64,000 nt of DNA, taken from Macropodus opercularis. Taxonomy: Eukaryota; Chordata; Actinopteri; Anabantiformes; Osphronemidae. The position numbers and the translations under genes are program-made. Within the stretch, counting starts at the first letter, position 1. Each line of letters opens with the position of its first letter. Of this stretch, positions 60,829-64,000 are shown one piece after another. The notes below the pieces were generated by a model, which worked only from the letters and a program-made list of their open reading frames with translations, was not told the origin of the DNA and did not search any database. The stretch is taken from assembly GCA_030770545.1 (NCBI GenBank), contig CM061094.1, forward strand, positions 4,387,001-4,451,000. Reading direction: 5' to 3'.

Positions 60829-61970
60829 GGGGGGAGGTGAGAGAGAGACGTTGGGAATATTTTCTGTATAGTCTGGGGGAAATGAGGAGAGAAGGGGAGG
60901 AAAGCGCCCTAGTGGAAATTTCTCTGATACACACACACACGTCCCAGAGAAATCTTTCCAATCATCACCCTATCCTACACACACAGATCAGACAGCATCT
61001 CCCCAGCTTTAGATGTGATGCTAGCTAAATTCCAAACCAGCAAATCCAGATTATGACGAGTTCTGTTCCCCACTGTCGCTGGAGGCACCAAAGAGGACTG
61101 ACTGAGGAAATGTTTGTTGGTGTGTGTTAGGGTCTGTATGTGAACATGAGTGGTGAAGTTAACACAACATTTTGGTTAATGCTTGGCTTGTTAACTTGTA
61201 TTTGTTCATTTTTATTTACAGCAAGATGGTATACTGTATTTGTATACAGTACAGTGTTTTGTGTATCTGTTATTATTTGTGCATACTGTATCAATTAATA
61301 TATGAGTCTCAGTGCTGCTACAAAAACACCTGTTTTTTACATTGTTATTGTATGTGTAGAGTATTGGTGCCTTTGGAGAAGTGAGTGTAAAGGGGATTCC
61401 CAAATATGGAGACAGTATGTAAAATATTTATCACTACAGTATATCAAAAGACAAAAGCACACATCTGAATAAACAAACAGAGGTGCTGGATTCAAACAAA
61501 TACTGTAACTAACACAAGACCATAACAATACTATATATTGTTTGATTTCTGACCATATCAAAACTAAGAGTGCATATTTGTATAATACTTGTTCGTTATT
61601 ATCATAACACATAGTTTTCTTTGTCATAACAGTACATTTGTACTGTATCCACTCATGTATGTTTCAGTTGCAGCAGAGTTGTCTGCTTGTCATGTTTTGT
61701 CTTTTTCCTAGTATTTTCTAATATTTGCTCTTTCTTTTTCTCTCCTTTCATGAGACCATGTATAAAGTGAGGAGGACTTGCTATCTGTGCAGTGGGAGGC
61801 AGTTGTGTTTCTGTTCTCTTCTGTTCTATTATTGGGTGGGGGCGCAAGTGGAAAGCACTATGCTCACGTAGCCCATTATTTCTCTCATCATGTGTTCTCA
61901 CTTTTTCTCTCTATCTCTCCCTCTCTCTCTCTCCCTCTAGAACCACACACTGAGTCAGCACGCGCAGTGA
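1942..61970 (+). CDS. znf423: znf423, zinc finger protein 423 (5'-partial, 18 exons in window)
   Basis: Nuclear multi-C2H2 zinc finger transcription factor. Known of the family: ZNF423 binds DNA through N-terminal fingers, works with BMP-activated SMADs through central fingers, and binds EBF factors through its C-terminal fingers. Seen here: 18 exons join in one frame with GT-AG borders and matching phases, giving about 1337 residues before a TGA at 61968-61970. There are 29 canonical fingers plus one degenerate module. Human ZNF423 is about 1280-1290 residues, so this copy, which still lacks its N-terminal exons, has longer linkers. The assignment over ZNF521 rests on linker blocks such as ASMSSATPDSSASLERGSTP, HADKPQQSHTC and TATEQADLQNMLLK-like text, and on the C-terminus NHTLSQHAQ. 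The N-terminal NuRD-recruiting peptide and finger 1 lie upstream. Odd: the usual giant finger exon is cut into 14 exons. Identity is strong; exon borders are predicted without transcript data. Confidence 0.95.
2120..2534 (+). other. znf423 intron 1 in window
   Basis: A 415-base intron, GTATCA...CATCAG, phase 2. It is AT-rich unique sequence and I see no repeat or second gene in it. It separates the cysteine half of a finger from its helix and histidine half. Confidence 0.85.
2535..2659 (+). CDS. znf423: znf423 window exon 2: second half of finger 2, all of finger 3
   Basis: The exon completes the split serine and encodes RLSYLKRHEQIH, the helix and two histidines of the finger begun in exon 1. 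It then gives a whole finger, FKCTFCSRLFKHKRSRDRHV with KLH, and the start of the TGD-type linker. It is in phase 2 at the start and phase 1 at the end (ACAG before GTATGC). These fingers belong to the N-terminal DNA-binding cluster of the family. Confidence 0.93.
2845..2926 (+). CDS. znf423: znf423 window exon 3: one finger
   Basis: An 82-base exon encoding DKKYSCQECEAAFSRSDHLK followed by IHLKTH, one complete C2H2 finger with its TGEKP-like linker. The acceptor is GACCCAG (phase 1) and the donor is ACAG before GTAAAT (phase 2). Both ends fall in the linkers on either side of the finger. Intron 2660-2844 upstream (185 bases) is plain unique sequence. Confidence 0.93.
3027..3102 (+). CDS. znf423: znf423 window exon 4: most of one finger
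   Basis: A 76-base exon encoding SSKPFKCSVCKRGFSSTSSL and QSHMQ. It ends in phase 0 between the two zinc-binding histidines of the finger (H-M-Q | A-H). The acceptor is CTCCAG; another AG follows six bases later, but only the first gives the conserved SSSKPF junction. The donor is CAG before GTGAAG. The upstream intron, 2927-3026, is only 100 bases long. Confidence 0.92.
3396..3676 (+). CDS. znf423: znf423 window exon 5: finger end, charged linker, two fingers
   Basis: The exon starts with AH, which supplies the last histidine of the exon 4 finger. A charged linker follows (RSERDEGKKGAAGDGDLEHD), then two fingers, CDYC...HVLTRH and CIHC...HIETQH, the latter after a DRADL linker. It ends in phase 2 at ACAA before GTAAGA, one of two borders in this block that do not end in AG. 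The charged linker is longer than I recall for the mammalian protein. Confidence 0.92.
3776..4059 (+). CDS. znf423: znf423 window exon 6: one finger and Ser/Pro-rich linker
   Basis: The exon encodes finger CPVCSEQFPSVEDVYCHLDS with HRQ, then a long Ser/Pro/Thr-rich linker. That linker includes ASMSSATPDSSASLERGSTP, a ZNF423-type segment that helps separate this gene from ZNF521. The chosen donor is GGAG before GTAAGG at 4060, phase 1. Two other GT sites, after 4008 (GAGAG before GTACTG) and after 4053, have the same phase. Use of either would shorten the linker without changing frame, so the exact 3' end is less certain than the identity. Confidence 0.88.
4177..4557 (+). CDS. znf423: znf423 window exon 7: three fingers
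   Basis: The acceptor is CATCTCAACAG. The exon encodes VTYSCPYCSKRDFHSLAVLE (finger), HADKPQQSHTCQLC (finger) and, after an alanine- and threonine-rich spacer, FHCNYCPDMFGDINSLQEHI (finger). It ends in phase 1 at TTAG before GTGTGT. In the family this is the start of the central fingers linked to SMAD-dependent DNA binding. The 117-base upstream intron is plain. Confidence 0.92.
4712..4893 (+). CDS. znf423: znf423 window exon 8: one finger and linker
   Basis: The exon encodes EGNHAFFCNQCSMGFLTESS and the rest of one finger (HIQQTH). A linker rich in glycine, serine and alanine follows, ending QSFME. The acceptor is CTATCATAG (phase 1) and the donor is GAG before GTGAGA (phase 0). The block around AKLESP and QSFMEV is typical of ZNF423. 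Confidence 0.93.
4894..5366 (+). other. znf423 intron 8 in window
   Basis: A 473-base AT-rich intron, GTGAGA...ACATACAG, phase 0. A sequence near 4965-5225 is open in one frame but has no resemblance to a known protein. No repeat was recognised. Confidence 0.8.
5367..5906 (+). CDS. znf423: znf423 window exon 9: four fingers and most of a fifth
   Basis: One of the largest coding blocks in the window. It encodes VYSCPYCTNSPIFGSLLKLT (finger), a basic serine-rich linker with SSDVEISSPKRHRL, then fingers starting CNQC, CPQC and CESC. It ends with the CTLC half of a fifth finger (LCQEVFDSKVSIQ). The donor is CAG before GTGAAT, phase 0, one residue ahead of the finger's first histidine. In the family these are the fingers implicated in SMAD binding. 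Confidence 0.94.
6042..6192 (+). CDS. znf423: znf423 window exon 10: finger end and one finger
   Basis: The exon begins VHLAVKHSNEKK, which completes the finger cut by the previous intron. It then encodes FRCTACAWDFRKESDLQLHV with KHNH, a complete finger, and a glycine-rich tail (GGLGA). The upstream intron is 135 bases. The acceptor is CATACAG; the donor is GCAG before GTAAAG, phase 1. Confidence 0.93.
6431..6991 (+). CDS. znf423: znf423 window exon 11: three fingers with a long Gly/Ser linker
   Basis: The exon encodes fingers CIFCGETFGTEVELQCHITT(H), CRFCGKAFHAISLLEKHL(REKH) and, after about 110 residues of linker, CDICGAAYTMESLLQNHRL(RDH). The linker between the second and third is rich in glycine, serine and asparagine (6600-6860) and is clearly longer than the equivalent mammalian stretch as I recall it. 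It retains EQADLQNMLLK and NSHEASG, which are family landmarks. The acceptor is GTTCCAG (phase 1); the donor is GCTG before GTAAAG (phase 1). Confidence 0.94.
7144..7328 (+). CDS. znf423: znf423 window exon 12: two fingers, the second cut by an intron
   Basis: The exon encodes SRKKKADFIKGNHKCNVCSR and the rest of a finger (HAQTH), then [20 protein letters not shown] and K. The last finger is broken in phase 0 between its histidines (EHK | VTH). The acceptor follows TTCACCAG and the donor is AAG before GTAGGG. These fingers are nearly invariant in vertebrates, which makes the borders secure. Confidence 0.94.
7329..8096 (+). other. znf423 intron 12 in window
   Basis: A 768-base phase 0 intron, the longest within the block of 14 finger exons. 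About half of it is a hAT-type element (7561-7946), which explains its size. The rest is plain AT-rich sequence ending CCGTTTGCAG. Confidence 0.85.
7561..7946. mobile_element. Non-autonomous hAT-type element
   Basis: The left end CAGTGGTCCACAACC and the degenerate right end TTTGGGGACTATCTG form imperfect inverted ends of the CAGTGGTYCCCAACC class used by many hAT elements. The flanking eight bases are ATCTAATG on the left and GTCTAGTG on the right. They match at six of eight positions and differ only by transitions, as expected of an aged 8-bp target duplication. There is no transposase reading frame, so it moved in trans. The internal CCGGTACCAAATG near 7889 is also typical of this repeat class. 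Confidence 0.75.
8097..8512 (+). CDS. znf423: znf423 window exon 13: finger end, two fingers, Gly-rich linker, degenerate finger
   Basis: The exon begins VTHSKSLDTG, completing the previous finger. It encodes [20 protein letters not shown](H) and [20 protein letters not shown](TFH), then a linker with a near-pure glycine run (8317-8362). Last comes CAFCLKEFKNKGELVKLDVN, followed by GLPYGLCAGC. This last module has two CxxC pairs in place of C2H2 and is conserved in ZNF423 and ZNF521. The donor is GCAG before GTAGGT, phase 2. Confidence 0.93.
8805..9015 (+). CDS. znf423: znf423 window exon 14: one finger, end of the finger block
   Basis: The exon encodes RGTNGQSPSQGG, a variable linker, then LRCPECGVKFESLEDLETHV with HTDH, and ends ASAPK in phase 0 (AAG before GTAAGA). 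The acceptor is CAACTTAG at 8797-8804. It has almost no pyrimidine tract, but the frame and the conserved R-x2-NGQ junction leave no other choice: the AG at 8773 gives the wrong frame, and the AG at 8729 meets a stop. The end corresponds to the 3' end of the giant exon in mammals. Confidence 0.87.
9016..10275 (+). other. znf423 intron 14 in window
   Basis: A 1260-base phase 0 intron at a position shared with mammalian ZNF423. It carries a SINE-like repeat (about 9165-9450), TG-rich stretches and a GA run at 9898-9919. It ends in a strong pyrimidine tract, TTTATCTTACAG. No coding sequence was recognised. Confidence 0.85.
9165..9450 (+). repeat. Decayed tRNA-headed SINE with LINE-like tail
   Basis: GGTTCAATTCC near 9190 resembles a pol III B box. 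It is followed by the fish repeat blocks GCATGTTCTCC, TTTTCCTCACACAGTCCAAA, CATGCAGGTTAGCTTAATT and GTGGCCCTGTGAAGGCGACC. The same order of blocks occurs at 50121-50477 in this window. This copy is more diverged and its head is poorly preserved. Confidence 0.65.
10276..10360 (+). CDS. znf423: znf423 window exon 15: one finger
   Basis: An 85-base exon encoding KKTYQCIKCQMTFETEREIQ and IHVANHMI, one complete finger. It starts in phase 0 after CTTACAG and ends in phase 1 before a consensus donor GTGAGT. The matching exon exists in mammals. It is the last exon before the 36.9-kb intron. Confidence 0.94.
12245..13260 (-). mobile_element. LINE reverse transcriptase remnant (L2/CR1-like)
   Basis: Read on the minus strand, 13260 to about 12980 gives LRRLAPWYNSETHNLKDRKN, typical of the region before the reverse transcriptase. 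From about 12960 follow LANYRSISNQPFISKILEEI, FQLGFRLHHSTETALIRVTN, LLDLSAAFNTIDHNILLQRL and, near 12510, RFGVPQGSVLGPVLF. These are reverse transcriptase motifs of fish LINEs of the L2/CR1 group. Stops, an internal deletion between the two blocks and loss of the endonuclease and the catalytic YADD region show that it is dead. It lies antisense to znf423. Confidence 0.85.
12567..12594. repeat. Perfect 12-base inverted repeat
   Basis: AAATTTGTTCAT, a four-base loop GTTA, then ATGAACAAATTT. It lies inside the LINE remnant, so it may be chance or a small local duplication. No function is claimed. Confidence 0.8.
14944..14994 (+). repeat. Compound CT/CA microsatellite
   Basis: A CT run is directly followed by a CA run, a common compound microsatellite form. 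It lies in intron 15. Confidence 0.9.
16276..16391. repeat. 58-base tandem duplication, two copies
   Basis: Two neighbouring copies begin CTTATTTTGATAA and contain GTTCTGTAATAATTTGCTCC. They start 58 bases apart and differ at only a few positions, which suggests a recent local duplication. Confidence 0.9.
17735..17784. repeat. 25-base tandem repeat
   Basis: GGCGTACAGTCCACTAGTCC occurs at 17735 and again at 17760. A further CACTAG partial unit follows. This is a short minisatellite in intron 15. Confidence 0.9.
21016..21108 (+). repeat. TG/CG-interrupted TG microsatellite
   Basis: A TG array of about 90 bases with CG and TATG interruptions. Its complement creates long histidine/threonine-rich reading frames on the minus strand that are not genes. 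Confidence 0.95.
32030..33027 (-). mobile_element. Truncated Tc1-type transposon
   Basis: The right end, ...ATTTATGGACCTGACTG, stops at 33027 before TA at 33028, as expected of Tc1/mariner elements. Reading leftward on the minus strand gives a paired-like DNA-binding domain (SKELSLLGRQAIIRLKKLNK, ENSTVWNILKKKELSNTKRP, TTVGQIKNTLQ). It is followed by the first part of the DDE domain (ARLEFAKHHL, KHGGGSVMAWACIA, GSLVFIDDV). The reading frame is broken into at least two pieces, and the rest of the catalytic domain and the other terminal repeat are missing past about 32030. It is inactive. Confidence 0.88.
34753..34795 (+). repeat. TG microsatellite
   Basis: An uninterrupted TG array of about 43 bases in intron 15, followed by a G-rich stretch. 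Confidence 0.95.
35585..35960. repeat. Cluster of simple repeats
   Basis: GA run at 35585-35609, TG then TGG then G run at 35749-35800, and CA run at 35934-35960. All lie within 400 bases. Reading frames here are repeat translations. Confidence 0.9.
38369..38406 (+). repeat. TG microsatellite
   Basis: An uninterrupted TG array of 38 bases, with a second shorter TG array near 38484-38505. Confidence 0.95.
42310..43567 (-). mobile_element. Decayed Tc1-type transposon, second family
   Basis: The right end CCCTTTATTTTTTTTAAGCA with GTGT stops at 43567 before TA, a familiar Tc1 end in fish. Minus-strand fragments run in transposase order: EETGLYTRRCGGGC and RRNRRSTVRALQNDIQQATN (DNA-binding part), HWSPLLLMDESRFTLSTCNR and VWRCRRERSGISLEGRTDLY (DDE domain), then PQTVQELTEALIQILDEIPQ (C-terminus). 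Gaps, stops and lost segments break the gene. The left end is eroded near 42310. It is a different family from the element at 32-33 kb. Confidence 0.85.
44320..44359 (+). repeat. CA microsatellite
   Basis: An uninterrupted AC array of 40 bases in intron 15. Confidence 0.95.
45581..45641 (+). repeat. CA microsatellite with CCC interruptions
   Basis: An AC array of about 61 bases interrupted twice by CCCAC. It lies in intron 15. Confidence 0.95.
47244..47375 (+). CDS. znf423: znf423 window exon 16: one finger and half of the next
   Basis: The exon encodes [20 protein letters not shown] and LCHLIEH, a complete finger. It then gives FEGMGGTFKCPVCFT, the cysteine half of the next finger. The acceptor is CCCATTTGCAG (phase 1); the donor is CACAG before GTGAGA (phase 1). 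These are the C-terminal fingers that bind EBF factors in the family. The border positions agree with mammalian ZNF423. Confidence 0.95.
47376..50531 (+). other. znf423 intron 16 in window
   Basis: A 3156-base phase 1 intron, AT-rich and mostly unique. A fragment near 47825-47890 (CAGGATTCACCCTGGGCAGG and on) looks like an antisense relic of the SINE/LINE tail repeat. A well-preserved SINE lies at 50121-50477, just before the acceptor CTTCTCAG. Confidence 0.85.
50121..50477 (+). mobile_element. tRNA-headed SINE
   Basis: The head GGTGTGGTGGTTAGTACTGT resembles an A box and CAGGTTTGATTCCCGG a B box, at tRNA-like spacing. The body has the fish repeat blocks GTTTGCATGTTTTCCCCGTG, TTCCTCCCACAGTCCGAAGA and TCTAAATTGCCCATAGGTGT. 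The tail ends GCGGTAGAAGATGGGATAG. It is in the same orientation as znf423 and ends about 54 bases before exon 17. The shared tail suggests mobilisation by an L2-like LINE. Confidence 0.85.
50532..50647 (+). CDS. znf423: znf423 window exon 17: finger end and most of the last finger
   Basis: The exon encodes [20 protein letters not shown], finishing the finger started in exon 16. It then gives IYDCSQCPQKFFFQTELQ, the last finger up to one residue before its first histidine. The acceptor is TACTTCTCAG (phase 1); the donor is ACAG before GTAGGT (phase 0). It is nearly identical to the mammalian protein. Confidence 0.95.
51490..52830 (+). mobile_element. LINE reverse transcriptase remnant
   Basis: Frames in succession give EVVVPLFKNGDRRLCSNYRG, then PVYMCFVDLEKVFNCFLWGL, then FADDVVLLASSELDPQ with MRISTSKSEVMVLNR, then GGELLPQVEVFKYLGVLFSN. 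These are the fingers-palm region, the FADD catalytic motif and later domains of a fish LINE. The FADD aspartates at about 52266-52277 are intact. Frameshifts, a stop after VMVLNR, a 5' truncation and internal deletions make it inactive. It ends in short GATG repeats near 52815. Confidence 0.85.
53960..54022 (+). repeat. TG microsatellite
   Basis: About 63 uninterrupted bases of TG, among the longest simple arrays here. It is followed within 110 bases by a CT run at 54126-54159. Confidence 0.95.
55764..56036 (+). repeat. Dispersed fish repeat with tRNA-like box and internal TG array
   Basis: It begins TTGGGCAGCAGTGGCTCAG and has GGTGGGTCGATTCCTGG (B-box-like), CCTTGGGCAAGACACTGAAC, a TG array at 55922-55956, then GAATGGGTGAACGAGACGCA and CTATGCAAGTGCAGACCATT. 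I recognise this block order from dispersed repeats in fish genomes. Whether it is a SINE or a short DNA transposon is not settled here. Confidence 0.7.
56580..56627 (+). repeat. TG microsatellite
   Basis: An uninterrupted TG array of about 48 bases in intron 17. Confidence 0.95.
57130..57191. repeat. Nested duplication with TTCAAGG repeats
   Basis: CTTCAGGCACGCATGGGGAT occurs at 57130 and at 57172. Between the copies lie three TTCAAGG-type units. This is a small local duplication. Confidence 0.9.
57325..57382 (+). repeat. TG microsatellite
   Basis: An uninterrupted TG array of about 58 bases, followed by TATATAATGG. Confidence 0.95.
60788..60834 (+). repeat. TG run followed by a 23-base G run
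   Basis: TTTGTGTG repeats lead into an uninterrupted G run at 60812-60834. Its length may be an assembly estimate, since such runs are hard to sequence. Confidence 0.9.
61941..61970 (+). CDS. znf423: znf423 last coding exon (nine residues and stop)
   Basis: After the CT-rich acceptor CTCCCTCTAG the exon reads NHTLSQHAQ and TGA. It supplies both histidines of the last finger (NHTLSQH), so the finger cannot fold without it. Mammalian ZNF423 ends in nearly the same nine residues in a separate exon. Only 30 bases are coding; the rest of the exon is 3' UTR. This exon is too short for ORF searches and was found by homology and phase. Confidence 0.93.
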   Translation, partial: NHTLSQHAQ

Positions 61971-62161
61971 GACCGAGGCCCGGCAGGATCTCTCGGCTCA
62001 GCCGGGGCCCCCGACCCAGAACCGGCAGGGGATCCCCATCTCCACATCACAGCCAATCAAAGTGTCATTTGCTACTCACATGTAAAACTCTAACGATCGC
62101 GCCACTGGGCGCGGCTATTAGGAGCAGCGGGGGAAAGGAATATTAATGGGATATGCTATTA

Positions 62162-62167
62162 AATAAA
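62162..62167 (+). terminator. Proximal poly(A) signal candidate
   Basis: AATAAA about 190 bases after the stop codon. Use would give a short 3' UTR. Confidence 0.45.
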
Positions 62168-62696
62168 GAAAGGAAAAAGTGGGTGAGAGAAACGGTAAGA
62201 ACTAGATGAAGAACGGAGAAGAGTGAAAAAGGTATTGTATGTGCAGTATTTTTATTGTCCCTGACAACCCCTAAAACCCCATCAGCTACTTCCTTCTCCC
62301 TTTCGCTTTTCCTCTCCTCCCACCCATCATTCTCCAGATCAGGCATTTTATTTTATTTTTTAACAAATAGCAAAGAAAAGAAGCAACAAAACATCCTTTG
62401 TTTTCTTTAATAGCTTGTAGGAAAGCCTTTACTTTGTTGCCCAGTCAGTTGCTTGTTGAATTTAACTTCATAGGTGCCAATTTCTTTCATTTTTCTTTCT
62501 GCCATACCAGCTTATTTTCTTTGTTTTCATTTTTGTACCTTTCATTTCCCGCTGTATGTAGGTACTTGTGCTGTGTTGTGATTGTTTGCCAGTCGTAATA
62601 TTCTTGAGTTTCTTCCCCCGGACTCACCTTTTTATGATTATTGTTATATATATTTTTTTTCTTTTTTGTAATTACTATTAAAAAGACATCAAACAA

Positions 62697-62702
62697 AATA
62701 AA
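62697..62702 (+). terminator. Distal poly(A) signal candidate
   Basis: AATAAA about 730 bases after the stop codon, in an AT-rich stretch. Confidence 0.5.
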
Positions 62703-62720
62703 GTTCAGAAACCATACAAA

Positions 62721-63390
62721 TATTGCTTTTTTGGATTGGGTTTTCCAGTCTCTATGAGGTGGTTATTGTAAAAAAGGATATCATGGATTTCAGTGCATCT
62801 GGTCAATGACTGCTTTTTAAATGTGAATTAACCAGACTGCAGTAATCTAGTACAGACAAAAAGATAAATAAATAAATGACAAAGAGACTGTGTGTGGTGT
62901 ACATTTATTGAAAGAATTGCATTTACAGTCTAAGATTTACTAATATTCAACTGTAGTGTGTTTGTGTAATTGCTGGTGTAATGCATGTGAAGGTCCAGGT
63001 CAGCAGACTATCCATGCAGTAAGCTTAGTGTAGATATATAGATTTTAAATTATAGAGCAAAGACAAGAAAATGTTAATTGAACTGTAATGCATTAAAATA
63101 CAAAACGACACAAAAAACAAACGCTAGTTTTCAGGATCTCTCAAAGCTCCCAGGAAGGGAGATAAACATATCTCCACTACGATTGTCATTGTTCATCATT
63201 TTTGTAAAGCTTTATTAAAATGTGTTTTCAGGCCCCCAAAACATATTCACTGCTTATATTTTACATGCAAACTCCCAGATAATCACCCCTATTGTGAACA
63301 GAATGGGGTTTAATGTGTGAGTATAGGTGTCCTGTCATCTTCCTTCATTTACGCCAATCAAAGAGCAGAAACTGTAAGTGTGACACAGTG
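62721..63390. other. Downstream intergenic sequence
   Basis: AT-rich unique sequence without a recognised gene or repeat. It could still be 3' UTR if a later poly(A) site is used. Confidence 0.6.
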
Positions 63391-63394
63391 ATTA

Positions 63395-63910
63395 CAGAAG
63401 GTATTCAGTCCTCCTCAGTTTTTGAATTATGTTGTGAATTTGATAAAATGTTAAAAAGCTGTATACAAACCTACACTCAGTAATTCATGCAATTTGTACA
63501 TTTGTAATGACAAAAAAAAAATCACATTTAGAATTCTATATTTTTTATTCAGACAATAAAAAGCCATCCTGCCATTATCAGATGCATCTATGGCAAAATG
63601 AACTGTAGACTATAACTGTGCATATATACATTAATGTAAGGTGAGGTCTGCCAGTTGAAGCTGCACATCAAGACAAAGATCACAATAATGAAGCTCAAAG
63701 AACTCTCTCTAGACCATTTCAGAGTTGACTGTTCCCAGGAGCTTAGTGGCCTCAGTAACAGTGAAATGGCAAATGTTTTACATTACCAGGACTCCACCAG
63801 TCACTTTAACAACTTCCCTGATCTGATGAGACAAAAAATACATCTACCCCCACTCCACCATGAGCTGGGGCACTATTATCCACACTTACTCCAGAGTGTA
63901 TGATATGAAG
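63395..63910 (+). mobile_element. Decayed Tc1-type element
   Basis: GGTATTCAGTCCTCCTCAGT and CCTACACTCAGTAATTCATG with TAATGACAAAA resemble a Tc1 terminal region. Further on, ATGAAGCTCAAAGAACTCTC (MKLKELSLD), AGTGGCCTCAGTAACAGTGA, CCAGGACTCCACCAGTCAC and GATCTGATGAGACAAAAAAT match the order of blocks in Tc1 transposase genes. The frame is shortened by deletions and no catalytic domain remains. The right end is not clear. Confidence 0.6.
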
Positions 63911-64000
63911 ATGAAATTAATCTTTTAGTATAATAATGTTCTGAAACATAGAGACATGACAATACTGGAGTAGGTTCAGGAAGAAGAGGGGTTGAGAGGA

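Larger units (their letters stand above)
50648..61940 (+). other. znf423 intron 17, 11.3 kb
   Basis: A phase 0 intron before the nine-residue last exon. It holds a LINE remnant (51.5-52.83 kb), a dispersed repeat (55764-56036), an ATTA run (51233-51260), four TG arrays between 53.9 and 57.4 kb, a 42-base duplication (57130-57191) and a 23-base G run (60812-60834). It ends in a long CT tract, CTCTCTCTCCCTCTAG. No other gene was recognised. Confidence 0.85.
61971..62720 (+). other. znf423: znf423 3' UTR (end estimated)
   Basis: The first 140 bases are GC-rich (GAGGCCCGGCAGGATCTCTC and on), then AT-rich with T runs. Two AATAAA signals are visible, at 62162-62167 and 62697-62702. The second implies cleavage near 62715-62725. 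The true end needs transcript data, and the mRNA could extend further. Confidence 0.6.

Noticed and set aside
1942..61970. Assignment to znf521 in place of znf423
   Set aside because: Fingers are similar, but the linker blocks (SPSSKDVASP, ERGSTPDSTLKP, HADKPQQSHTC, SSDVEISSPKR) fit ZNF423 better than what I remember of ZNF521.
1..64000. CRISPR arrays, bacterial operons, tRNA or rRNA genes
   Set aside because: The sequence is vertebrate; the tRNA-like boxes seen belong to SINE repeats and lack a full tRNA fold.

Overview
The window is a piece of a ray-finned fish genome, probably a spiny-rayed teleost. The signs are vertebrate GT-AG exons, long CA/TG microsatellites, and Tc1-, hAT-, LINE- and tRNA-headed SINE-type repeats of the kinds familiar from teleosts. 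It holds most of one protein-coding gene on the plus strand: znf423 (Zfp423/OAZ/Ebfaz), a transcription factor with about 30 C2H2 zinc fingers. I find no other convincing gene on either strand.

Eighteen coding exons can be joined in frame with GT-AG borders at every intron: 1942-2119, 2535-2659, 2845-2926, 3027-3102, 3396-3676, 3776-4059, 4177-4557, 4712-4893, 5367-5906, 6042-6192, 6431-6991, 7144-7328, 8097-8512, 8805-9015, 10276-10360, 47244-47375, 50532-50647 and 61941-61970. Together they have 4016 coding bases: two bases that finish a split codon, then 1338 codons including the stop. The first coding exons, with the N-terminus and finger 1, lie upstream of the window. I see 29 canonical fingers plus one degenerate C2-C2 module. 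The paralogue ZNF521 was considered; linker sequences (for example ERGSTPDSTLKP and HADKPQQSHTC) fit ZNF423 better.

Layout: 1-1941 is upstream intron. From 1942 to 9015 there are 14 closely spaced exons with short introns. These correspond to what I recall as one giant exon in mammalian ZNF423 and ZNF521; here 13 introns interrupt it. This is the most unusual feature of the window. After that come the usual small C-terminal exons, separated by introns of 1.3, 36.9, 3.2 and 11.3 kb. The last exon encodes only nine residues and the stop, followed by a 3' UTR with AATAAA signals at 62162 and 62697. From about 62720 to the end is intergenic DNA containing a decayed Tc1 element.

The large introns hold decayed transposons: a LINE reverse transcriptase remnant (minus, 12.25-13.26 kb), two truncated Tc1 elements (32.03-33.03 and 42.3-43.57 kb), SINEs (9.17-9.45 and 50.12-50.48 kb), a LINE remnant (51.5-52.83 kb) and a dispersed repeat at 55.76-56.04 kb. 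A non-autonomous hAT element with a recognisable 8-bp target duplication sits at 7561-7946. The introns also carry many TG/CA arrays and some stretches of complex unique sequence that could be conserved regulatory elements; this cannot be tested from one genome.
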